DNA of 28,652 bases from Sphaeroforma arctica JP610 (lineage: Eukaryota; Opisthokonta; Ichthyosporea; Ichthyophonida), in contig NW_014040129.1 of the NCBI RefSeq assembly GCF_001186125.1, positions 28,819 to 57,470 of the forward strand. The letters are read 5' to 3'. Of this stretch, positions 11,801-20,455 are shown piece after piece. Both the position numbers and the translations under genes were made by a program. The notes under the pieces were generated by a model. The model made no database searches, had not been told where the DNA came from, and saw only the letters and a program-made list of their open reading frames with translations. The number at the start of each line of letters is the position of its first letter. Position 1 is the stretch's first letter.

Positions 11801-14800
11801 GCGACTATAGAGACGTCGACAAGTGTGGCTGCAGAGACACCGGCAAGTGTGCCTGTAGAGACGTCGGTAAGTGTGGCTGCAGAGACATCGACAAGTGTGG
11901 CTGCAGAGACGTCGACAAGTGTGGCTGCGGTGGAGGTGCCGTCTGTGATGGTGGACAGAGAGGATGAGGCGGCTGTGACAGACAAGGATATCGTAGGCTC
12001 ACTCGTTGTCCCGGATACGGTGGCCGACGACGTTGACGATTCCGATTCGTCGGCGGTTTCTGCCTCTAGCGCGAGTGACGGAGACGATGATACGGACGGG
12101 GGCTCGGGCATCCTGCACTGGTTGATTCCTGTGCTGGTAGTGTTGCTTATACTGGTTATGTCGTACTTCCTGATGCGCCAGTACTACCGAGCGAGGCAGA
12201 AGGCGCGGACCGATGCCTATCTGGCACACGCACGTGGTATGGCTGGCACCATGGCCGCCATGCCGGATGCTCAGTACTTCGACCCTCGCAACGGAAGCAG
12301 GTATGTCCCTTTATGTTTTATCTCGGTGGGAAAACGGTATAGAGCTGATGTCGGTGTGCCCAAATGTGCATACTTTGACATCTCACGGTCGTGGCGTACC
12401 ACGGCGTGGATCTGTGTACCTGTCTATGTACGTCTGTAGATGTAGGCTTGCCTTTGTACGCTTGCAATGTCCGTGCACTTGGTATACTGTTGCATGGGTT
12501 AGTATCTTTTTATGTTAAATTGATAGCGAGTATGTGAATGTGTACTGCAGTTTCTCAATAGCACACGCGTTCGCGATGTTATGTGCATGATATGCCTGTG
12601 CCATCTTTGTGGCTGTTGGTGGTTTCGAATCGCATCAAACACGTGGAGGACCCAAGATATACGCAAGCCAATCACCGGCTATCATTAACACGTTATTCAT
12701 AAATACAGTGACTGTAATCTGAATTTGCAAGTGTTCATGGATGTCCGTCCCGAATAGTTATAGAGTATCAGAAACGTCTGATACCATCCACGGCCTCGAG
12801 ATGATCGTGACAATGCACACATATGCTGAACGCAATACTAATTGGACCTTTCTCGTACCGACAGCACGAACATAAGCTCAGATCCCATTCACAGCGGTAT
12901 GCATATGGGTATGGGAATGCAGAATCTTGGCGGAAAAAAACTAACGCACAGGTAGGTTATGTGTATTGTTAAGGACCGATAGGCTGTGTGCTGTTAGGAC
13001 TGCGAGTGTTACCTTGTCTTCTGTTACCAAACGCTGACTCTAAGGGATTGAATACAAAAAGCAACCGTTGTCGATCTTTCCTTGTTCTGTTCTGATCGAT
13101 GTGTTCTCAACCCCAGTTATAGTTTATTTTAAACCCAGGTACAGTTTGTTTAAATCTAGGTATAGAGTTTGTTTAAAACCTAGTTTTAGTGTTTGTTTAA
13201 TCTGGTTATAGAGTTTGTTTTGAACCTAGTTATAGATTTTGTTTTATACCTAGTTAGTAGTTACAGGTGGTCTGTGGAATCTTATAGCTTATCCCCGATC
13301 TTAACTGTATCGTATAATCTCATCTCCATCCTATATTTCATCGTATTATCTCTGTCTAATTGCATCTATCATCACACCAGTAAAACAAAAGAGGTGACCG
13401 ATAAGGTGGGAGCGATGGGTGAGCGTATCGGCAAACAGTTCAAGGCCTGGGGCACGAGTATGAGCGACATGTTTAATAAGAAGAATGAGAAGCCACTCGA
13501 ATCCTACAATCCGGTAAGTGCAAGTAAAGTGAACACTGGCATAGGCGTGGGACGCGGTGCGAATTGGCAGAGACGAATGGCTGCAACACTCAGTAGCACT
13601 GCCGTGTTGTACTTTGCTTTGATAGTCATATATATATGTGTGTGTGTGTGTGTTTGTCCTGAACTCGGCGACTGCAAGCGTATTGGACTGATACGCATAA
13701 ACATGGGTACATTGAATGTTCTATACTTACCAGTGCACTTTTGTTTTATTTGTTTGCAGCACTCTGCTGTAACTGTCAATAAAGACTCCATGACCTCGAT
13801 ACCACCAAATGTGATCTGGGATGCGAATGACACAACCAACACGAGCAGTTCGTCACACATGAGCGTTATACACAAGGCTATGGGCAATCGACCCGTGCAA
13901 CCCAAGAATACGACTACGTCAGGCTTCGGACAGGTATCGACTTGCTATTATCAATTAAAGTCAGTCATGTCTTCACCTCCATGAGAGTGTGCTGTAACGT
14001 TACACCAGTCGTGTGTCTAGGTTGTAGCCGATCCTTGCAACATGACTATTTATCCGATCCGGAAGACTCGTCTCGACTTGTACATGGCTTTACTGGGAAA
14101 GCCCAATCCGCAATAGGCACACAACACCAACCCACCCGCGATCACCATCATTCCCGCGAACCCTCACATGGCTTACTATTGAATTATGCGCAGGGTGTAA
14201 CAAAGCTTTTCGGATATGGAGGTAGCAAGAACGAGGACAGCAAGCACAGTGACACGCCCGCCAGCCCGGACCCCAAACCGGTACGTAGGAGTGCTCGTGC
14301 GTTATATGCGTACAATACGCAACTCACCCCCATTTTTCGGGCCCTGCTGGCGAGGGTCATATAATTCTGTGATATGGGAGTGTTATTGTATTCAGGACAG
14401 GAGCCGGTTTGCCATCACTCCGCGTTCACAGTAGAGTTTCATATGGCTGTGCCAGCGTCGAGCGGCTGTTCTGTTTTCTTGATTATAACTTACAACAGTT
14501 TTCTAATGAAGTGAACAATGTTCTCGAGCCCGTTGTATTGCCGTTGTACGTTCCAGCTGAGCAGACCTTACTCACGTACTAAAGCTTTTAAGGTCAATAA
14601 ATAATTATATCGTACATTCCTTTCACTCACAGGCGCAAGGCGGAAGCCTATTCTCGAAAAGCATGGGGATGCTAGGAGGCCTAGGCGGCGGTCGGGCCAA
14701 TAACATGGTCGACGTAGATACTGGATTTCATACAGAAGATGACGACGACAACACTGCGACGCGTAGGATAAAGAATATAGACTACTCTAATATGAGCTTT

Positions 14801-15328
14801 GGCGTCAGCAGGACACCCGAACAGTTACGTAGTCAGCGCAACACCCACGTGGCCGTTGTGGGTGGCAACGGGTATGCGATGTTTAATCCTGAGGCGTCAC
14901 CCGGTGCGTTTTCACCCGATAGTGTACACTCGGCGGATCGCTATCTGGCACAGCGATCCAATCAGATGTCTGGCCACAATCCCTACGCTCGGACCGAAGA
15001 AAACGCCTTCCATTCAGCCGGTGAGTGGCTGTCACCCGAACGCGAGTACAAAGTACAAAAGAGTGAAGGGAAGAAATCTTCAAGCGGTTTGGATCGTGGG
15101 CCTATAGCGGCGCGTCCCCGCCCTGGTGTAACCAACAATGGGAATAGCGCACATCCTGCTGTGCCGCCTCACATTACCGAGAGTACGGCTGACAATGTGT
15201 TCTTCAGTCCCCATGGTTCGGTGCACGGTGAAGACATCTATCGAGATGGCTATAGTGATGAAAGTGACGGAGAGGTCCCCAACCTCAATTTATCTGGATT
15301 CTCAGGTGTCGCCCCCACTAGCTTGTAG
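1127..15328 (+). CDS. Large single-pass membrane protein with six Cna-B-like repeats (5' incomplete)
   Basis: Exons as read: ~1127-1334, 1697-1871, 2242-2471, 2739-2836, 3232-3493, 3753-4031, 4204-4400, 4690-4890, 5053-5148, 5353-5489, 5953-6166, 6547-6663, 7160-7318, 7756-7876, 8362-8664, 9161-9507, 10120-10297, 10705-10920, 11487-12300, 13381-13513, 13760-13959, 14028-14280, 14633-15328. Phases agree at every join and give about 1,878 codons with a TAG stop. Donors are often GTATGT. Order: N-terminal beta-rich region, six prealbumin-like repeats, a Cys-containing juxtamembrane region, a polybasic site, an acidic then STVA-rich stalk, one helix (12110-12175) and a ~465-residue cytoplasmic tail. 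The predicted role is a cell-surface adhesin or receptor. NOMO-type ER proteins share repeats of this fold plus a C-terminal helix, but have short tails. The start ATG and signal peptide are not found. Weakest joins: the 5' exon edge, 1871/2242 and 13959/14028. The gene and its frame are sure; the function is inferred. Confidence 0.85.
1880..1899. repeat. (GT)n microsatellite at the start of an intron
   Basis: A short GT run directly follows the donor at 1872 in the intron 1872-2241. Confidence 0.7.
3033..3200. repeat. ~40-bp imperfect intronic repeat, four copies
   Basis: The core TTAACGTATCTCATATAC, with its GTGTACG lead, recurs starting near 3033, 3075, 3113 and 3154, with a GGAGAG stretch between copies. 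It lies wholly within the intron 2837-3231. Confidence 0.75.
4646..4682. repeat. CT/CA-rich tract before an acceptor
   Basis: Simple (CT)n and (CA)n runs form the polypyrimidine tract of the acceptor at 4689. Confidence 0.7.
5878..5925. repeat. (CT)n tract before an acceptor
   Basis: A long CT-rich microsatellite lies 30-70 bases before the acceptor at 5952 and probably serves as its polypyrimidine tract. Confidence 0.7.
6661..6806. repeat. Tandem copies of a splice-donor segment
   Basis: The segment CCTGTAAGTACTTTATATCA spans the exon end and donor at 6663/6664. It recurs as CCTGTACGTACTTTATATCA at 6702 and 6767, each copy followed by a related CACCTTGTGC stretch. Only the first donor keeps the frame with the next exon at 7160. 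Confidence 0.8.
8161..8286. repeat. 21-bp intronic minisatellite, six copies
   Basis: Six near-identical 21-bp units (type CCTATAGCGCCTAATAACAC plus one base) lie in the intron 7877-8361. The unit is a multiple of three and is open in the frame of the preceding exon, reading P-I-A-P-N-N-T. The whole stretch from that exon to 8319 has no stop in this frame. Confidence 0.9.
9726..9896. repeat. 25-bp intronic minisatellite, about 6.8 copies
   Basis: Units begin at 9726, 9751, 9776, 9801, 9826, 9851 and 9876 (GCAACTAGTGATGATGTGCT plus five bases) and are almost identical. It sits in the intron 9508-10119. Confidence 0.95.
10036..10090. repeat. 22-bp direct repeat, 33-bp period
   Basis: The sequence from GTAGGCATATACCC to ATGTGTA occurs at 10036 and again at 10069, within the intron 9508-10119. 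Confidence 0.85.
10321..10406. repeat. ~20-bp intronic repeat, about four copies
   Basis: Imperfect copies of AATTTGGTGCATATGTC follow one another in the intron 10298-10704. Confidence 0.8.
10866..10883 (+). other. Polybasic RLRRRR segment, candidate furin-type cleavage site
   Basis: Codons CGT TTG CGT CGC AGG CGG encode R-L-R-R-R-R, followed by Q-A-V-V, just before the acidic stalk. This matches the R-x-[KR]-R consensus of subtilisin-like proprotein convertases. Cleavage would release the repeat ectodomain or leave a heterodimer. The motif is seen directly; processing is inferred. Confidence 0.5.
11035..11310. repeat. 27-bp intronic minisatellite, about ten copies
   Basis: Imperfect copies of a 27-bp unit (AGTATGGGTAGAGTAGTATG plus GTTATAC) fill half of the intron 10921-11486. 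Both strands stay open over it only because the period is a multiple of three. Confidence 0.9.
11797..11934 (+). repeat. 24-bp coding repeat making an 8-residue stalk repeat
   Basis: About 4.5 close copies of AAGTGTGGCTGCAGAGAC plus six more bases start at 11821, 11845, 11869, 11893 and 11917, with a diverged copy before them. They encode the 8-residue unit TSVAAETS in frame. The Ser/Thr/Val/Ala composition suits an O-glycosylated stalk between the ectodomain and the membrane. The 24-bp period keeps frame, so copy number can vary without breaking the gene. Confidence 0.85.
12110..12175 (+). other. Single transmembrane helix of gene 1
   Basis: Twenty-two hydrophobic residues (from ILHWLIPVLVV to MSYFLM) are followed at once by the basic stop-transfer segment RQYYRARQKAR. 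The preceding 60 residues are acidic. This gives a type I topology with the C-terminus in the cytoplasm, if an upstream signal peptide exists. Confidence 0.9.
13111..13258. repeat. ~30-bp intronic repeat, about five copies
   Basis: Diverged copies of CCTAGTTATAGAGTTTGTTT lie in the 1,080-base intron 12301-13380, the longest of gene 1. I see nothing else in that intron that I can support as a feature. Confidence 0.75.
13629..13654. repeat. (AT)n(GT)n microsatellite
   Basis: A short ATATAT run followed by GTGTGT in the intron 13514-13759. Confidence 0.75.
15314..15325 (+). other. C-terminal -PTSL, candidate class-I PDZ ligand
   Basis: The last four codons before TAG encode P-T-S-L. A Thr at position -2 and a Leu at position 0 satisfy the class-I PDZ ligand rule [ST]-x-hydrophobic-COOH. 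The next clear gene on this strand encodes PDZ domains. Confidence 0.5.
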
Positions 15329-15835
15329 ATAGAATTCAACTACTTTTTCTGTGTGCAATCCGCCGTGATTTGTGCGTCGAATGAGAAACCGATATACATA
15401 TGTTTCAGATCAAGCTGGTAACTTCAAACCGGTGATTTAAAAAATGTTATATTAATCCATCGTGTGTCCGGTATGATTGTTCTGCCGCTGATTAGTACAC
15501 GAGCGAATTTTATAAATCTCTGGCCTACTACAAAGATGTCTAATGTTGCAGAGCTTCACTTCTTTGGAACACTATCCTGATTTTATTTTTTTTAGCCCTG
15601 TATGCTACCACTGAGCAAACTTTAAAATGGCTATATATAAAACTCCATCAATCAAATCTTGAATAATTTCAATCGCACGTGCTGTCTGAGAACAGATGCA
15701 GAACCCTACACGTGTAGGTTGAGGTACGTATATTTGTGAATTCGTTAGTCTCCATGACTCACGAGATCAGACGTGTATATATAAGAATTTGTGGAATTTA
15801 CAGAAGTCAAAAACATTGAACCAATAACATGACGG

Positions 15836-16280
15836 TACTGCGCCCTGGCAGGCTGGCGGTCAGCTCAGGCCTCTCAATGAGATGGGGTTTTTTTACACGT
15901 ATATAGCGGCCGGACTGGCATAGCCTCCCCAGTATTTGTGCAATCCACCCTGGAATACAGGGTTACCCATTTCAGCACTGCCAGGATCTGGGACGACAAA
16001 CATTTCTTATTACAAGCCAGGCCCTGGCGACCATTTGCGGCCATCAGTATTTACCAGCGCCCTCCACCCCAGAATCTACCTAACGCTCTCCTGTCGGTCA
16101 TCCTGCCGGATCCCCTCCTCCCGTCGTATCCCTGGGGTCGACGCTCCATTTCGACAACATAAAGCTAGTAGACATTAAAGTGAGGCCGGATGATCATACC
16201 AAACATTTAACTCTGGCGTATGGTATCAGGCAACGCGGGAAAGAGTCAAGAGTCTTCTTCGCCAGATGGACTCTATAATA
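15836..16280. other. GC-rich coding-like island of unknown origin
   Basis: The base composition jumps well above that of the AT-rich surroundings. Short frames are open on both strands here (for example 15936-16178 on the plus strand, and a ~60-codon reverse frame starting with ATG near 16044), but none is long enough or recognisable. It could be an exon of an unrecognised gene, a decayed gene or a piece of a repeat element. I do not assign a product. Confidence 0.4.
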
Positions 16281-16450
16281 GTGGTGATTGCAAATTGAAG
16301 AGAGCGAGGACAATAAATACATACAAGATTAAATTTCGGTTAAGATAAGACATGTCACAATACACACATATACGCGTATTATCAGGCATAAATCATACTT
16401 TAAAAAATTCACTGTTATTGTGTATATACGTACAGTATACTGTGGTATGG

Positions 16451-16544
16451 TGTAGGTGGCAATTGTAGGTGGCTCTTACAATGGTGGCCAATTTAGGTGG
16501 CTTGAACTGTAGGTGGCGGTCTAGGTGTCTCTTACAGAGGTGGC
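16451..16544. repeat. Cluster of TAGGTGGC-type short repeats
   Basis: TGTAGGTGGC occurs at 16451, 16464 and 16509. Variants (ATGGTGGC, TTTAGGTGGC, GAGGTGGC) and two CTCTTACA boxes lie between and after them. The spacing is irregular. Confidence 0.7.
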
Positions 16545-17216
16545 ATCAAGATTTCTCCATAATTTTAGTCATAAGGTTGTTTAAAAGTCATAATTTTTAG
16601 TCCGATATTGTTGTCACTTTAGGAGTTACGTCTTGGGAATGTTATTAGGATAGAGTCCTGAAAGAGTAAAATGACTGAGACGATATGTACATATAATAGT
16701 ATCACGAGTTCTACAGTTCACAACGTCACCGACACGGTCGACAACTCGACAGTTGAGTCGACACTCGACACTCTTCTTCCGAGTTCCGAAGTTTCCGTCT
16801 TTCTGGCACACTCAGAGTCGGAGCTGAGTCTCTATGTAAACTCTTACTCTCTGGGAGAGAGAGAGGGAGAGAGAGTAGAGCAGAGACGACTCTAGTTTTT
16901 TTTAACTTGTCACTTGCTCGTTAGAGTAAACTAAATACCGTCTCTCTAGAGAAATTATAGATATGACTCTGCTGGGTCTGAGCGCAACGACAATTGACAA
17001 TTTGACATAATACCAGACCATACATCACATAATTTTGAAAAAATATGAAGGGCGAAAATAGCCGTAATTATTTAAAGAAATACGTAATATGACACAATTC
17101 CGGATTTCAGAAATTAATAAATATGGGTCGAAGACAAATTGAATTTTGTAAATTTTTAAAGCTTAATTAAGAATTTTGTAAGAGTAAGAAATCACGCAGT
17201 TCTTAATAAGAAATAG

Positions 17217-17339
17217 GAATTAAGAAGTCGACATACCTTAAATAAGGAATATGGAAAGAATTAAGAAGTCAACATACCTTGAATAAGGAATATGGAATGA
17301 ATTAAGAAGTCAACATACTTTGAATAAGGAATATGGAAT
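17217..17339. repeat. 41-bp tandem repeat, three copies
   Basis: Units starting GAATTAAGAAGTC at 17217, 17258 and 17299 differ at only a few bases. A small palindrome, CGGGATGATCCCG, follows at about 17343-17355. Confidence 0.9.
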
Positions 17340-17620
17340 AACGGGATGATCCCGTAATATGAAGAACAAGACATTACTTGATTAAGAAGTCGATTCAGAA
17401 GTCATTTTCCACTCACCACTGATATTTTCCTACGTGGCTCACGCGGACTCACGCCCCACAGGGCCCGGTCTTTGCGTTTCTTAAATAAGTTTCTTATTGA
17501 AAACAAAATTTATGACTCACATAGCAAATAAAAGTACCCGTGTGGGAGTCTCTGGGAGACGAGTTAATGCATTCGGGATGGCGAGTAGTGAGGCAGATAC
17601 ACCGGTTAGGGATAATATTA

Positions 17621-17626
17621 TTTATT
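17621..17626 (-). terminator. Candidate polyadenylation signal for the reverse ORF
   Basis: TTTATT on the plus strand reads AATAAA on the minus strand, about 50 bases after the TGA stop of the ORF at 17678-18382. This is weak support that the ORF is the last exon of an expressed gene. Confidence 0.4.
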
Positions 17627-17677
17627 TCAAAAATGGCAAGTATGTATGATACAATGTAAAAACATATGGTATGGCTC

Positions 17678-18382
17678 TCATAGTCGCTGTAGTGGTTCAG
17701 GAAAGATTGATAGGAAGAAGTGGTCAGTAAATTCCCGTTCGAAGCTTGGGCCAAGTGAGTCGACAATGGAAGATATGTGCTGAGTCAATTCGGGCCGGTG
17801 TTGACAAAACACTGTTACTATCGAATGTTCCATATATTCGCTTGCTGACCTACTAAGTAGAGTACCCACCTCTGTGGTACGGATCGGGTCTGCGCCGTGT
17901 AGTGCCGCGGAATGGGTTAGTGCAGAGTACGAAATACCGAGAAGGACCAGGTTATCCGTCGTAATCCGGTCGAGAAGCGAGGATGGGGGTACGCCAATGC
18001 CGCAACAGACCACGGATGAATTCGGTATGTGTTGGCTGGCCTGGATCGGAAGTATCATAGCCGGAACCAACAAGCGCGATGATTTGGTTTGAACCGATAT
18101 TTGGAAGTAGTACTTCAACAGCGTGATTAGCCGGGGTATGGGAAACATCTGTTTATGTGTCAGGTGCGGGTACGGTGGTTCTTCAACATGCTGGAGAAAA
18201 GATCCAAGGTGTTCGTGGAGGGTCCAGATACCGTGGAAGTCGTGGCACTCCTGTAGTTGCTGAAGGAGGTCAGGGCCGCTGGGCAGCAGTTTCGGGCCGA
18301 AAGAGTGCTGTGATGACACATCGGCAGGACTACAGAAGAATGTTATTGAAGCACTAGACGGAATTAAATTGGATATAATCAT
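17678..18382 (-). CDS. Hypothetical protein, 234 codons, no recognised family
   Basis: A reverse-strand ORF runs from ATG (MIISNLIPSS) to TGA. Its codons are varied and far more GC-rich than the AT-rich DNA around it, which argues for real coding. The product has no clear signal peptide or long membrane helix. Visible pieces are LLQQLQECHDFHGIWTLHEH, ILPIQASQHIPNSSVVCC, and a Ser/His-rich C-terminal part ending EPLQRL. The first 30 residues look less coding-like, so the true exon may start inside and join an upstream exon at higher coordinates. A polyadenylation signal lies ~50 bases downstream. It could be the last exon of a host gene or part of a repeat element. The function is unknown. Confidence 0.5.
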   Translation of the reverse strand: MIISNLIPSSASITFFCSPADVSSQHSFGPKLLPSGPDLLQQLQECHDFHGIWTLHEHLGSFLQHVEEPPYPHLTHKQMFPIPRLITLLKYYFQISVQTKSSRLLVPAMILPIQASQHIPNSSVVCCGIGVPPSSLLDRITTDNLVLLGISYSALTHSAALHGADPIRTTEVGTLLSRSASEYMEHSIVTVFCQHRPELTQHISSIVDSLGPSFEREFTDHFFLSIFPEPLQRL

Positions 18383-18653
18383 ACTGATAAAGGCTTAACG
18401 CTACAGCTTGCGGGGCTTTTAAAGAATACACATCACATCGTCGGGTGCCTGAGGATGTGTACGACATTGTCACAGCCGAGATGACGGCCAAAAATTGAAA
18501 AGATTGTTAATAAAATAACACTATGCATATCATATAGCGATGTATCTGTTTATTTATTGACGACACAGGCTACAAGATATTCTAATCGACAGCCGACTAT
18601 GTATATATGTACCATATGTGGTTGTAGGACCTAGAATATAATGACCTCTCCCT

Positions 18654-18715
18654 AAGTCCAGTATTTGCTGCCCCCAAGTTCAATATTGGCCGCCCAAAGT
18701 CAGTATCACGGCCAC
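18654..18715. repeat. ~21-bp imperfect repeat, three copies
   Basis: Units beginning AAGTCCAGTATTTG, AAGTTCAATATTGG and AAGTCAGTATCACGG end in C-rich GGCCGCC-like tails. Confidence 0.6.
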
Positions 18716-19114
18716 TTCAATAAAGGCCGAAAATTCACAAGGCAGTTTTAGCTTCCTTTGATCCTTCCAACAAAACAATCCACGAAATCCGATTTTGAGA
18801 TTTTGAATTTCTTCAATGTGTAAATCGGCTTTTAATTTTTATTTATTTATTGGAACATCTTTTTTAAAAGCAACTGCACCATATTCTTTTCATTCTTTTG
18901 TATTTCCCATGAGCCTTCTGGTGTGTTGTATAAGGCTATTTTTTAAAATAAAACTCAACCTTAAATGGCTCTTTTTTTACGTTTAGACTCGCCCGATTTT
19001 ACAAATATAGGTATTTTATGTTTGAATTGTATTTTATTTTTTTAAATTGTCAATATTTGAAAGGCTATGAATAAATAGAAATAAAATTGCCCTATGGCTC
19101 TGAGTCTGACTCTG

Positions 19115-19150
19115 CAGAGTCTGATGTCTGATGTCTGATGTCTGATGCCT
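19115..19150. repeat. 7-bp tandem repeat (GTCTGAT)n
   Basis: About four to five copies of GTCTGAT occur in tandem, flanked by looser TCTGA-rich sequence. Confidence 0.8.
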
Positions 19151-20455
19151 GAAGTTGAACTCTGAAGTCTGAAATCCGAACTCACTGTAATACCCGTGTC
19201 ATGTTCTGATAAAGATTTTTTTTTAAATAGTGATCTTTCTGAAATGAAATATTTTACCGAGTGAGAGTTATGTATTTATGTACTATGTAAATAGTGTTTT
19301 CGTTTTTTCTTTATTTTTTAAAACATTCTTTTCTCGCAAGTTCTAAATGGCGAAATCAATTAGAAAATCCAAGGCGCAGTCTCTATTTCGAAGAAATAGA
19401 TTTCTACAGAAGTACGTTCCATCACTTGATTAAAGTTCCTGCCTTCCTGGAGTTTCAACTTTCAACTCTTTCAAAATTCAAACAGAATTGCTTACTTCAC
19501 AAAATCATATTTTATTGTTATTTTAAAAAGCGCTGTCACTACTCTCTACTCTCTCTCTCGTTTCCCCGGACAACGAGGCACTCCGAGAGTTTTTAATTTT
19601 TCTATTTTGTTTTTTAAAAATACAATACATAGCCTACTCGACTATGTAGAAATGGAACAAAGAATTTTAAGAAATACAATGATTGTTTTTCTTTATTTAT
19701 TTATTTTGGAATATATTCACAGTGATACTTGTCCCCTCTTGTATAATTTAGAGAGCTATACTTGTCCGGTCACTCCGGTGTCCTCATTTCTCGAGTTCTC
19801 GAGTTCTTGATATTCTAAAAACTAGTAGGCCCCTATTTCTTTTCTAAAATATTTTGCTTTTTGTTTTTAAAAAAATATGAAATTTGGTCTCTCGACTAAC
19901 TGGAGCCGTCTGCTGGGGTCCTTGAGAGTTTGAGGCTGTAAAGTGTAGACTGGAGAGTGGAGCCTGTGGAGGACTGGAGGGCGGAGTATTTTTATATTTA
20001 TACTGTACTACTGTAGTCATAACTGAAGTCTGAAACTGAAAGTCAACCCTTTTTTTTTAAACAATATCTCGCCCAGTCCGCTTCCTAATTATTTAGTGAT
20101 ATATTTTCCTCTTTCTCTCCCGCTGACTTCGCTCTCTCTAAAAAATAGATGTCTGTAAATATTTCATTTAAAAAAATGGTGTGCCTGATCGGACTATAAA
20201 TGTCCGGAGGACGACAAGATGTAGGATTTTTAAAAATAGTACATAGTCGCGATATTATTATTACCTCTCTTTTGTACTCTCTGTACTGGTAGAGGAAGAT
20301 ACTAAATGTGTCAGATGTATCCGGATCCACAATATTAACTGATCTCAATTTGAATAAGTTTCATCAATGATAGAAAGCACGAGAGGACAACAACTTCAGC
20401 TGCATACAAGCACATTTAGTAATAGGAAGAGGAGCTGCACGATCAATTCATAGCT

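Larger units (their letters stand above)
12176..15325 (+). other. Cytoplasmic tail of gene 1
   Basis: The tail runs from exon 11487-12300 through 13381-13513, 13760-13959, 14028-14280 and 14633-15325. It is about 465 residues, mostly low in hydrophobicity and rich in Ser, Asn and Gly. Visible short motifs are a basic amphipathic stretch (GERIGKQFKAW), a Gly-rich turn (GMLGGLGGGRAN), an NPYA tetrapeptide, an acidic EDDDDN run, a proline/arginine motif AARPRPG (about 15103-15126) and the terminal -TSL. No enzymatic domain is seen, so signalling would depend on docking. Confidence 0.7.
15329..20455. other. Gene-poor, mostly AT-rich intergenic region
   Basis: This 5.1-kb stretch separates gene 1 from gene 2. 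It contains a GC-rich coding-like island (about 15836-16280), a reverse-strand 234-codon ORF, three clusters of short tandem repeats, and a long AT-rich section (about 18730-20350) dominated by T- and A-runs. Several open frames in the AT-rich part look like noise: low complexity, no flanking splice sites. I find no tRNA, rRNA or complete transposon. Confidence 0.7.

Noticed and set aside
16671-16895. Plus-strand ORF rich in Ser, Thr and Val
   Set aside because: It is low-complexity sequence made of TCGAC and GAGA repeats, with no splice sites or similarity; likely noise.
17874-18357. Plus-strand ORFs opposite the reverse-strand orphan ORF
   Set aside because: They are shorter, Gly/Arg-rich shadows of the reverse frame.
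19294-19810. Two plus-strand ORFs rich in Phe, Leu and Ser
   Set aside because: They arise from T-rich DNA, and base composition alone explains them.
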